From an uncultured bacterium (GTDB lineage Bacteria; Bacillota_A; Clostridia; Lachnospirales; Lachnospiraceae): a stretch of DNA of 17,967 nucleotides. Positions 1-6,142 of the stretch are shown one piece after another. The notes beneath the pieces are model-generated. The model worked only from the letters and a program-made list of their open reading frames with translations. It was not told where the DNA came from and made no database searches. The stretch is from assembly GCA_905215045.1 (NCBI GenBank), contig CAJMOO010000037.1:1-17967 (forward strand), in the 5' to 3' direction. Numbering within the stretch: position 1 is the first letter of the stretch; the number at the start of each line of letters is the position of its first letter. The translations under genes were made by a program, and so were the position numbers.

Positions 1-4
1 TGTA

Positions 5-43
5 TAAAAAAATAGAGATACTTTGTAATTAAAGTATCCCTAT
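5..43 (-). terminator. Intrinsic terminator downstream of rlmD
   Basis: Read on the minus strand, a 13-bp stem (arms at 31-43 and 12-24, one G-U wobble, 6-nt loop) is followed by a run of seven U. It lies about 180 bases past the rlmD stop codon, so the rlmD transcript probably ends here. Confidence 0.8.
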
Positions 44-49
44 AATTTA

Positions 50-199
50 TCATCTGTCCGATGATTTACTTTCATTTATAAAACTAGGATTGCTTGTGTC
101 CCTCTCAACGACATCAAGAGCTACAACAACTGTAATTTCTTCTAAAAGCTCTTTTTGACTGTAAGTTTCACTTATTTTCTTAAAACTGAAATGCTTCAC
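50..199 (-). other. Short open frame after rlmD, uncertain
   Basis: Between the rlmD stop and the terminator one minus-strand frame stays open to a TGA at 50-52. It has no ATG. A GTG at 197-199 would give 49 residues, with a plausible-looking middle (KELLEEITVVVALDVVERD), but there is no good ribosome binding site. The same frame runs open back into the last codons of rlmD. It could be a decayed gene tail or chance, and I do not recognise it. Confidence 0.15.
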
Positions 200-222
200 A
201 AACCGCTTAAATTCAAGGATTT

Positions 223-1584
223 TTAGATATTGTCCTTTTGTATCAACACCATACTCTCGATATGAACCGTATTCGGGAACTGATCTACCGCTGTAGCTCG
301 CTTAACTTTATATCCTGCTGCCTCAAACACTTCCAGATCTCTCGCAAGACTTGTCGGTTTGCAACTGATATATACCATCTGTTCAACCCCGAAATCAATA
401 ATCTTCTGAATCGCTTTTGGATGGATTCCATCTCTAGGAGGGTCAAGTACGATAAAGTCTGGCTTATCTTCTAATTCATCCACAACCTTTAATACATCTC
501 CTGCAATAAATTCACAATTATCCAATCCATTTAATTCTGCGTTGACTTTCGCTGCCTCTACCGCTTCCTCAACGATCTCGACTCCAACAACTTTCTTAGC
601 AACTGGTGCTAACATCTGCGCGATCGTTCCAGTTCCACTATACAGATCAAAGATCACTTTATCTTTTGTCTCCCCAACAAAATCTCTGGCAGTCTTATAA
701 AGTACCTCTGCCCCTAATGTGTTTGTCTGGAAGAATGAAAATGGTGAAATCTTGAATTTTAATCCTAAAATTTCCTCATAGAAATAATCCTGTCCATATA
801 AAATATCTATTTTGTCTGCCTGTACCACATCTGCAAGGCTGTCGTTTGTTGTATGAAGAATCCCAATGATCTTTCCACTCAATGGTAATTCTAATAATGC
901 ATCTCGAAGTTTGGTAAGATCTGCTTCTACCTGCGATGTCGTTACAATATTTACCAAAACATCTCCCGAACTTTCTGCTCTTCTTACAACTAAATGTCTG
1001 AAATATCCTTCATGACGCATCTTATGATAGAATGGCAGCTCCATCTGTTGTGCGATATTTAATGCACATTTTACGATCAGATTGTAATCATTGTCTACAA
1101 TCTGGCAGTCTGTGATGTTTACAATATCATGGAATGTGTTCTTTTTGTGCATTCCCAATGCTAATGGACCGTCTTTTACCTCATCACCAAAAGAAAATTC
1201 CATTTTATTGCGATACCCATGCACTTTGGGACTTCCTTTGATTTCTTCCCATATATCATCATTGACATGATCTTTTAACAGATCACGTACCATTCCCTCT
1301 TTGATCTTTAACTGGTTTTCATAAGATACCGTCTGATAAAAACATCCACCGCATATTCCAAAGTGTGGACAGACTGGTTTTGCATCTTCTAATGGAGATT
1401 TCTCTAATACATCTAACAATCTTACCACACAGCCACTTTTTCTCTTCTTGGTAACCTGCCCTTTGATCGTCTGCCCATCAATGACACCTTTGACTGTAAC
1501 TTTCTGATCTTCGCAGATAAATGTTCCCTTATTCGGGAATTCTGTCTTTATGATCTTTCCTTCAATGATATCTTTTTTCTTCAT
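223..1584 (-). CDS. rlmD: 23S rRNA (uracil-C5)-methyltransferase, RlmD/RlmCD family
   Basis: This enzyme makes 5-methyluridine in 23S rRNA (U1939 in E. coli; the B. subtilis homologue RlmCD also modifies U747), using SAM. Numbered from the upstream ATG at 1590, residues ~6-60 look like a TRAM RNA-binding domain. Cys74, Cys80, Cys83 and Cys162 match the four ligands of the 4Fe-4S cluster. The SAM loop DLYSGTGT is at 315-322. The catalytic Cys is C410 in YISCKPTSLARDL, and the general base is probably E445 in HIES. The length fits the family. Two in-frame ATGs lie 6 bases apart. The AAAGGG ribosome binding site touches the first directly but is correctly spaced from the second (1582-1584), so I start there (453 residues). 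It lies just behind a terminator with little room for a promoter, so it may depend on readthrough. Whether U747 is also a target cannot be told. Confidence 0.93.
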   Translation of the reverse strand: MKKKDIIEGKIIKTEFPNKGTFICEDQKVTVKGVIDGQTIKGQVTKKRKSGCVVRLLDVLEKSPLEDAKPVCPHFGICGGCFYQTVSYENQLKIKEGMVRDLLKDHVNDDIWEEIKGSPKVHGYRNKMEFSFGDEVKDGPLALGMHKKNTFHDIVNITDCQIVDNDYNLIVKCALNIAQQMELPFYHKMRHEGYFRHLVVRRAESSGDVLVNIVTTSQVEADLTKLRDALLELPLSGKIIGILHTTNDSLADVVQADKIDILYGQDYFYEEILGLKFKISPFSFFQTNTLGAEVLYKTARDFVGETKDKVIFDLYSGTGTIAQMLAPVAKKVVGVEIVEEAVEAAKVNAELNGLDNCEFIAGDVLKVVDELEDKPDFIVLDPPRDGIHPKAIQKIIDFGVEQMVYISCKPTSLARDLEVFEAAGYKVKRATAVDQFPNTVHIESMVLIQKDNI

Positions 1585-1625
1585 TGTCATCCCTTTCTTA
1601 TCTTATCAAATCAAACCTATCGCAG

Positions 1626-1661
1626 AAAAAAGATGGAAATACCACCTACGATACTTCCATC
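1626..1661 (-). terminator. Intrinsic terminator after the phosphoesterase gene
   Basis: On the minus strand a 12-bp stem with two G-U wobbles (arms 1650-1661 and 1632-1643), a 6-nt loop and six U follow the yfcE/ysnB stop codon by 7 bases. It closes the rlmL-rdgB-yfcE operon. The next gene, rlmD, starts only ~40 bases further on. Confidence 0.85.
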
Positions 1662-1668
1662 ATTCATA

Positions 1669-2175
1669 TTATAGCATTAATTCGTCAAACTGTTCTTTGT
1701 AATATCCATGGGCATAATGTGCCTGTCCTTCTTCGTCAATCTCCATAATAAGAAATGTTGGCTTCCTTCCTGGCTGACGAGGATAAGATATACTTCCTGG
1801 ATTCAAGATCGTTACATCATCCCCAATCTCAATATATGGCACATGAGTATGTCCATACATTACAACATCATATCCATATTCCAAAGCATGTTCTCTTAAA
1901 TAATCCACACCTGAGTTTACATAATAGCCATGTCCATGAGTCACTAATACTTTATAATCGCCAATTCTCACTTCTTCTTCGCTTGGCAGATCTAAGTAGT
2001 AATCATTGTTTCCTGCGACCATAACTACTGGGCAGTCCGCTATTTCTCGTATGTATGAATCTCCACGTTCCACATCTCCGCAATGGATCATCATATCGAT
2101 GTCGCCTACCTGTTTTAAAACTCCCTCGATATCATCATTGCGTCCATGGGAATCACTGATCACCAATATCCTCAT
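1669..2175 (-). CDS. yfcE: YfcE/YsnB-type metallophosphoesterase
   Basis: This is a small (168 aa) calcineurin-like phosphodiesterase of the YfcE/MJ0936/YsnB family; members hydrolyse model phosphodiesters with bound Mn2+ or similar metals, and the natural substrate is unknown. All metal-binding motifs are visible: D8-S-H10, GD at 33-34, GNND at 55-58, TH at 79-80 and GHTHVP at 108-113. There is no signal or membrane segment, so it should be cytosolic. AAGGAG sits 8 bases before the ATG. It starts 20 bases after rdgB. B. subtilis has the same neighbour pair (ysnA-ysnB), which supports both calls. A terminator follows directly. Confidence 0.9.
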   Translation of the reverse strand: MRILVISDSHGRNDDIEGVLKQVGDIDMMIHCGDVERGDSYIREIADCPVVMVAGNNDYYLDLPSEEEVRIGDYKVLVTHGHGYYVNSGVDYLREHALEYGYDVVMYGHTHVPYIEIGDDVTILNPGSISYPRQPGRKPTFLIMEIDEEGQAHYAHGYYKEQFDELML

Positions 2176-2195
2176 AAACTTTCTCCTTGTTTTAT

Positions 2196-2780
2196 TTACA
2201 AAACTTCTCGTATACGTCTCAGTGCTTCGCCTCTGTGACTGATCGCATTCTTCTCATCACTGCTCAGTTCGGCACTATACTTCCCATATTGTGGTAAATA
2301 GAAGATCGGATCATATCCAAATCCATTCTCTCCTTTGATCTCATATCCTATAATCCCTTCCATAGTACCACGAATCACCTTCGTTTGTCCATCTGGAAAT
2401 ACAGCTGCGACCGCACAAACGAATCTTGCACTTCTCTTCTCTTCTGGTACATCTTTTAATCTTTCAAGGATCACACTGTTTTTCTTCACATAAGAAGTAT
2501 CTTCTCCAAGATATCTGGAAGAATAGATTCCAGGTTCTCCATTTAGTGCATCAATTTCTAATCCTGAATCATCTGCAAGTGTTAACTGTCCTGTGACTTC
2601 CATCACCGCTTTTGCTTTGATCAACGCATTTTCTTCAAATGTTTTTCCATCTTCTACGATGTCAATGTCTACTCCTGCTTCTTTCATAGAAATGATCTCG
2701 TATTTGGATTCATCAAGGATTTCTCTGATCTCTTTCATCTTATGTTCGTTGCCCGTGGCAAAGATTAATCTCTGTTTCAT
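2196..2780 (-). CDS. rdgB: XTP/dITP diphosphatase (RdgB/Ham1 family)
   Basis: This house-cleaning enzyme hydrolyses non-canonical purine triphosphates (XTP, ITP, dITP) to the monophosphate and pyrophosphate, keeping deaminated bases out of DNA and RNA. Family motifs are in order over 194 aa: FATGNEHKMKEI at 7-18, the Mg-binding LADDSGLEIDAL at 68-79, GENGFGYDPIF at 150-160 and SHRGEAL at 181-187. Its ATG overlaps the stop of the upstream methyltransferase gene by one base (TAATG), with GGAG inside the upstream gene's end, so translation is probably coupled. It is the second gene of a three-gene operon. Confidence 0.95.
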   Translation of the reverse strand: MKQRLIFATGNEHKMKEIREILDESKYEIISMKEAGVDIDIVEDGKTFEENALIKAKAVMEVTGQLTLADDSGLEIDALNGEPGIYSSRYLGEDTSYVKKNSVILERLKDVPEEKRSARFVCAVAAVFPDGQTKVIRGTMEGIIGYEIKGENGFGYDPIFYLPQYGKYSAELSSDEKNAISHRGEALRRIREVL

Positions 2781-3925
2781 TATTTTCTCCTTCTTGGCGG
2801 TTTCGGTCCAAGGTACTGGTAAAACTCTCCTCGGATCATTCCATTGTAAACTTTACGTTTCTTTGTTGGTTTTCCAAGATATTTTTCTGTATCCTCATAA
2901 GAAGTGATGACATACTTAGACCATGTATCCAAGCGGTCAAATGCTTCTTTCATCTCTGTATATAGCTGTGGGAGAGTCTCCTGATCTTCCAGTCGTTCTC
3001 CATATGGAGGGTTAGCAATGATAAATCCATATGGCTTTGGATGTCGTAAATCTTTGACCTCTCTTTGCTGAAAATGAATCAAGTGATCAACTTCTGCATC
3101 CTGAGCATTCTGTCTTGCGATCTTTAACATTCTTGGATCTTTGTCATATCCCTGAAGATCCATCTCTATATCATGATTGACCAGATCATTTGCCTCATCA
3201 ATGGTATCATACCATGCTTTCTTTGGCAGGAAATTGCTCCAATGTTCAGATTCAAAAGAACGGTTCATTCCTGGTGCCATATCCATCCCCATCATTGCCG
3301 CTTCAATCAAAAATGTTCCACTTCCGCAGAATGGATCGACTAAGATTCGATCCTTATGCCATGGTGTGAGCATAAGAAGAGCTGCTGCCAGTGTCTCACG
3401 GATTGGTGCTTCACTGACCAACTTACGGTATCCTCTCTTATGAAGCGGTATACCTGTTGTATCTAAACTAATCGTCACCTGATCCTTTAAAATAAATACG
3501 CGGACCGGATAATCATCTCCATCTTCATTAAACCATGATACTTTGTATTTAGACTTCATACGATCAACCATAGCCTTCTTGACAATTGACTGGATATCCG
3601 GTGCGCTAAACAATTTACTCTTCGCTGTTGATGCCTTCTTTACCCAGAAGCGTCCATTCTCTGGAATATAATCTTCCCATGGAAGTTTCTTTGTTCCTTC
3701 AAACAGATCATCAAATGTATATGCTTTAAAAGAACCTATTTTTAATAAGATTCTTTCTGCTGTTCTTAAAAATATATTCGCACGGGCAATCCCATCTAAA
3801 TCTGTACGAAATGTTATTCGCCCGTCTTCTACTTTAACAATTTCATATCCTAAGTCCAGGATCTCTCTTTTTAATACTGCTTCCAGCCCAAAATGGCATG
3901 GTGCAATCAGTTCAACTGTCTTCAC
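2780..3925 (-). CDS. ypsC: THUMP-domain RNA guanine-N2 methyltransferase (YpsC/RlmL-N type)
   Basis: This is a SAM-dependent RNA methyltransferase, related to the N-terminal half of E. coli RlmL (m2G2445 of 23S rRNA) and to B. subtilis YpsC. At 381 aa it matches the short YpsC form without the RlmK half. A THUMP/ferredoxin-like RNA-binding part covers about 1-165, ending in LHKRGYR. The SAM site is DPFCGSGTFLIE at 197-208, and the catalytic motif NPPYGERL at 305-312 is typical of N-methyltransferases acting on exocyclic amines. The C-terminus is basic (KPPRRRK). The start is GTG, chosen because GGAG lies 6 bases ahead and the protein then begins at the family's usual MKTVELIAPC. It is the first gene of the operon, with a good promoter upstream. 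The exact target base is inferred from homologues. Confidence 0.9.
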   Translation of the reverse strand: MKTVELIAPCHFGLEAVLKREILDLGYEIVKVEDGRITFRTDLDGIARANIFLRTAERILLKIGSFKAYTFDDLFEGTKKLPWEDYIPENGRFWVKKASTAKSKLFSAPDIQSIVKKAMVDRMKSKYKVSWFNEDGDDYPVRVFILKDQVTISLDTTGIPLHKRGYRKLVSEAPIRETLAAALLMLTPWHKDRILVDPFCGSGTFLIEAAMMGMDMAPGMNRSFESEHWSNFLPKKAWYDTIDEANDLVNHDIEMDLQGYDKDPRMLKIARQNAQDAEVDHLIHFQQREVKDLRHPKPYGFIIANPPYGERLEDQETLPQLYTEMKEAFDRLDTWSKYVITSYEDTEKYLGKPTKKRKVYNGMIRGEFYQYLGPKPPRRRK

Positions 3926-3957
3926 TCAATTCTCCTTTGTATTTTTATTCTGTTCCT

Positions 3958-3986
3958 ATTCTACCGTTTTCCTTATTTTTCGTCAA
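3958..3986 (-). promoter_or_regulatory. Sigma-A promoter of the ypsC-rdgB-yfcE operon
   Basis: On the minus strand TTGACG (3981-3986), a 17-base spacer and TAGAAT (3958-3963) differ from consensus at one position each. The start of transcription would be near 3951, ~25 bases before the GTG start. The -35 box overlaps the stop codon of the rhodanese gene, so the operon is transcribed independently of it. Confidence 0.75.
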
Positions 3987-4324
3987 CTGTCAACTTTTGT
4001 AACATGCTGAGCCGCCGACTTATTTTGTTCTTTTTCTTTCATATAATAATAGACACCACCGATGATATTATAAACTTCAAATCCATCTTTCCTCAAGTGT
4101 CTGGCTGCCATCATACTCTGTCCGCCGAAATCACAATAAACAATGATCTTTTTCCCATCCATCTGTTCATAACACTCTTTTAAGATTCCATAGGGACAGC
4201 TGATCGCATTTTCTAAATGCCCTTCTTTGTACCGTTCTTCCTCTCTGACATCCATCAAAATATAATGCTTTTTATCTTTTGAAAGCTTGATCCCTTCTTT
4301 TAATGATATATTTTCAAATTCCAT
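3983..4324 (-). CDS. Single-domain rhodanese-like protein
   Basis: A 113-residue single rhodanese domain; such proteins carry or transfer sulfur on a cysteine persulfide. Visible are the DVREEERYKEGH segment (25-36), the pre-loop IIVYC with the active Cys64, and the C-terminal GFEVYNIIGGVYYY (81-94). The six-residue loop after the cysteine reads DFGGQS and lacks the arginine usual in CRxGxRS-type loops, so its substrate preference may differ or activity be reduced. The last ~18 residues are a polar tail. AGAGGA precedes the ATG. It sits between the terminator of the small Asn-rich gene and the next operon's promoter, so it appears to be a one-gene unit, although I found no convincing promoter for it. 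Confidence 0.85.
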   Translation of the reverse strand: MEFENISLKEGIKLSKDKKHYILMDVREEERYKEGHLENAISCPYGILKECYEQMDGKKIIVYCDFGGQSMMAARHLRKDGFEVYNIIGGVYYYMKEKEQNKSAAQHVTKVDS

Positions 4325-4387
4325 AAAAGTCCTCTTTTTGTTAGCATATGCACATCACAGACTCTTGGAACTAACAAGTATTTTCTA

Positions 4388-4436
4388 TAGAAAAGAGGAA
4401 TCCTTATGCCGATTTCACAAGGATTCCTCTTTTCTA
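4388..4436 (-). terminator. Strong hairpin terminator of the small Asn-rich gene
   Basis: A perfect 18-bp inverted repeat (4388-4405 with 4419-4436, 13-nt loop) begins one base past the stop codon of the small gene. The stem base is A-rich on one arm and U-rich on the other, so it can stop transcription in both directions. Confidence 0.75.
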
Positions 4437-4437
4437 A

Positions 4438-4587
4438 TTAGTATTCATCATTTGCATTTTTGTTGCTGTTTGTTGAACTATTCTGACTTTTGTTTTTATT
4501 CTGGTTCTTTGATCTGTTAGATCCTCCGCTGTTGCTTGTATTGGAAGACTGATTTTTGTTACTTGAATTCGAACAATTTTTTGCCAT
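4438..4587 (-). CDS. Small Asn/Ser/Lys-rich protein, unknown function
   Basis: A 49-residue ORF, easily missed because of its size. It begins MAKNCSNSSNKN and ends NSNKNANDEY; nearly all residues are Asn, Ser, Lys, Gln or Thr, with no hydrophobic stretch. AAAGGAG is 7 bases before this ATG; an in-frame ATG 6 bases upstream (4591-4593) is too close to that site. A strong ribosome binding site and an 18-bp terminator hairpin immediately after the stop argue that it is real and well expressed. The composition and MAK- start recall small spore proteins (gamma-type SASP), but there is no recognised SASP motif, so this is only a suggestion. No clear sigma-A promoter was found upstream. Confidence 0.65.
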   Translation of the reverse strand: MAKNCSNSSNKNQSSNTSNSGGSNRSKNQNKNKSQNSSTNSNKNANDEY

Positions 4588-4695
4588 GTTCATTCTCCTT
4601 TCTTTTTAATACAGCATTATTTTGTGCGAAATCTCTTTCATATATACACAAAAAAAATTATTTTACTTTTATTTTACTTTTTTTAAAAAAATCAC

Positions 4696-4724
4696 TTGAT
4701 TTTTTTCAACCAATCATATATCAT
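4696..4724 (+). promoter_or_regulatory. Candidate plus-strand promoter in the intergenic block
   Basis: TTGATT (4696-4701), a 17-base spacer and TATCAT (4719-4724) form a fair sigma-A promoter. Its -35 lies inside an A/T inverted repeat (4685-4694 with 4697-4706). It points at the terminator at 4789-4820 with no ORF between. In such A+T-rich DNA a chance match is possible. Confidence 0.4.
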
Positions 4725-4730
4725 GAACTT

Positions 4731-4820
4731 ATCGAGGATATGTTTATTTTCGATTATAACCCCTTATTAATTTATTTATACTCCCCTCAAAAAGAGCAGA
4801 TTTCCCTATCTGCTCTTTTT
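4731..4820 (+). ncRNA. Candidate ~90-nt small RNA with two C-rich motifs
   Basis: The stretch between the promoter at 4696-4724 and the strong terminator at 4789-4820 has no ORF. Within otherwise A/U-rich, weakly structured sequence it carries two C-rich motifs, AACCCCUU around 4760-4763 and CUCCCCUC at 4781-4788, the second directly before the terminator stem. Exposed C-rich motifs are how several Gram-positive small RNAs (for example RsaE/RoxS) pair with ribosome binding sites. The function is inference only. Confidence 0.35.
4789..4820. terminator. Bidirectional intrinsic terminator
   Basis: A perfect 13-bp stem (4789-4801 with 4808-4820, 6-nt loop), with five A on one side and five U on the other, works as a terminator on either strand. 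No coding gene ends at it on either side, so it most likely ends a noncoding transcript. Confidence 0.8.
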
Positions 4821-4863
4821 ATTATTTATCTTTAATGTTTTTAAAAATGTACAAATGATTTTA

Positions 4864-4891
4864 TTGACATTTTCTATAGTATGTGTATAAT
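4864..4891 (+). promoter_or_regulatory. Consensus sigma-A promoter with no gene behind it
   Basis: TTGACA (4864-4869) and TATAAT (4886-4891) are both perfect, with a 16-base spacer. A palindrome TTGTTC-AA-GAACAA (4897-4910) covers the expected start site and could be an operator. The first ORF-like stretch downstream is missing; a terminator hairpin follows within 20 bases of the start site. Confidence 0.75.
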
Positions 4892-4896
4892 TAAAA

Positions 4897-4946
4897 TTGT
4901 TCAAGAACAAAGGCGTTCCGATCATAGGATTGGAGCGCCTTTTTTT
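4897..4946 (+). ncRNA. Candidate ~50-nt RNA or attenuator leader
   Basis: Downstream of the consensus promoter, an 11-bp stem with one G-U wobble (4909-4919 with 4932-4942, 12-nt loop) is followed by seven U (4940-4946), a textbook intrinsic terminator. The transcript would be only ~50 nt. Either this is a tiny RNA, or an attenuator whose readthrough product continues through the GAC-repeat array to the terminator at 5247-5282. Confidence 0.4.
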
Positions 4947-4988
4947 GTATATCAATGGTAATTCCTTGGGTCTTCTCCATCGATATAC
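4947..4988 (+). other. Long hairpin behind the attenuator-like element
   Basis: GTATATC-A-ATGG (4947-4958) pairs with CCAT-C-GATATAC (4977-4988): 11 base pairs and one mismatch around an 18-nt loop. It adjoins the upstream hairpin without a gap. No U-run follows, so it is not a terminator; it could be part of a structured RNA or a protein-binding palindrome. Confidence 0.35.
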
Positions 4989-5033
4989 GAAATTCTTTCT
5001 TAAGACTTTATACATAACCGCGTACTAGTTTTT

Positions 5034-5193
5034 GACAAGTTTTTGGCATCTTGCAGACAAGAGTAACGGACACATCTTTGACTTGAACACAGACTTGCTA
5101 TGTTGACTAGAATGAGACTAACAATGACGACTAGAATGAGACTGACAATGGCGACTAGAACGAGACTAGAATGAGACGAATCATAATGACTAG
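5034..5193 (+). repeat. Phased GAC repeat array, 24-bp tandem units
   Basis: The core GACTAGAAYGA occurs at 5105, 5129, 5153 and 5164, and GACTAG again at 5188. The first two units are 24 bases long and differ at two positions. GAC triplets occur at 5034, 5056, 5069, 5080, 5092, 5105, 5116, 5129, 5140, 5153, 5164, 5175 and 5188, mostly 11 or 13 bases apart. All plus-strand frames are closed by TAG or TGA in the units, so it is not coding on that strand. It may be an array of binding sites or a decaying tandem repeat. Confidence 0.6.
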
Positions 5194-5246
5194 TTTTGAA
5201 ACTTAAAAGTAAGACCCAGCACAATACCCAAACTACATATGACATT

Positions 5247-5282
5247 AGAGAAGCCTCGGACAAATGTCCGAGGCCTTTCTCT
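5247..5282. terminator. Bidirectional terminator after the DUF1189-like gene
   Basis: A 9-bp GC-rich stem (5253-5261 with 5266-5274, 4-nt loop) is extended by AGAGAA/TTCTCT arms. U-rich tracts lie on both sides. On the minus strand it ends the DJ-1/DUF1189 operon, whose last stop codon is at 5315; on the plus strand it would end anything started at the 4864-4891 promoter. Confidence 0.75.
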
Positions 5283-5314
5283 TTGTACACATTTTTAGAT
5301 CAATTCCGATTGTT

Positions 5315-6136
5315 TTACAGCATTTCGTCTGGTTTCTGGCGGTCTTCCGGACGCATAAATCCTGCGAGTAAAAGTTGATAACTTCCAAAATAAGAAATAA
5401 ACATCCACGCCATTCCTGTAAATATCGCAGAACCTGCTGTTACACCGATCGTCTCCACCAGTTCAAATATAACTCTGGCATAAATAGACAGCTTAAAGAT
5501 CTTTCCAAAGGATACATCTTCTCGATTCTTACGGTCCATTCTTGTTCTCTGATTAAAATATGTGAGCATTGTAATAAAAATACAGACTGTTAAATAAGAA
5601 ATAATATTTGCGATCCATTGTGTAAAGAACATGATCACGATAAAAATACGGATCATCGGCACCATAGATAGCATTGCCTGATTATTGAATTCAACTTTCT
5701 TCATATTCTTAAATGAAAAAGTATTCATCATGTTTCCAACAGCTGTATTCTTTACCACCATCTCATTCTTAGCAAATACCAGTTCCATCTGATACTTATT
5801 GCTTAAATCTTCAGTTGATACTTTATCCTTGGATGTATCTGCCACAAAATGTACACCGCCGATCTCAAAATCCATCTCCTGATCAACAGATAATGTTCCA
5901 TCTTTTAATTCAAATGCAGGCAGTCTGTTTAAAATAAAATTCTTCCATCCACCAACACTGACTGTAAATCCTGCAACATCCATTCCATATCCGAGAATCG
6001 TTGTGATCAATGTGATCGCTGCAAGAAATAAAATAACTTTCCCTTTTGCAAGGTTAAGAAGTCTTTTGTACTGGCTTGGTTTTAAGCAGGCGATCTTAAA
6101 CTGCTCAAACCAGCTGATTTTCTCTGATTTGTCCAT
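5315..6136 (-). CDS. DUF1189-like multi-pass membrane protein
   Basis: A 273-aa integral membrane protein of unknown function. The N-terminus (ISWFEQFKIACLKPSQYKRL) is cytosolic-looking and is followed by a first membrane segment at ~33-50. Next comes a ~100-residue soluble loop (57-150), probably outside the cell, then about four more segments around 157-173, 176-195, 215-235 and 236-258. A basic linker NQRTRMDRKNRED (195-207) lies between segments 3 and 4. This layout and the start resemble DUF1189 proteins of Firmicutes; the assignment is by pattern, not by a catalytic motif. GGAG lies 11 bases before the ATG, and the gene starts 6 bases after the DJ-1 gene stops, so the two form an operon that ends at the terminator at 5247-5282. 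Confidence 0.65.
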   Translation of the reverse strand: MDKSEKISWFEQFKIACLKPSQYKRLLNLAKGKVILFLAAITLITTILGYGMDVAGFTVSVGGWKNFILNRLPAFELKDGTLSVDQEMDFEIGGVHFVADTSKDKVSTEDLSNKYQMELVFAKNEMVVKNTAVGNMMNTFSFKNMKKVEFNNQAMLSMVPMIRIFIVIMFFTQWIANIISYLTVCIFITMLTYFNQRTRMDRKNREDVSFGKIFKLSIYARVIFELVETIGVTAGSAIFTGMAWMFISYFGSYQLLLAGFMRPEDRQKPDEML

Positions 6137-6142
6137 AAATGA

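Noticed and set aside
4806..5015. A 69-codon minus-strand frame in the intergenic block.
   Set aside because: It reads through the hairpins, the consensus promoter and into the terminator of the other strand; no ribosome binding site and no protein-like pattern.
5105..5193. CRISPR-like array.
   Set aside because: Units are only 24 bases and directly tandem, with no unique spacers, no palindromic repeat and no cas genes nearby.
5000..5290. A 96-codon minus-strand frame with a hydrophobic, membrane-like repeat (SLVLVAIVSLILV).
   Set aside because: Its ATG lies at the edge of the terminator hairpin of the upstream operon, there is no ribosome binding site, and the hydrophobic pattern is just the translated 24-bp DNA repeat.
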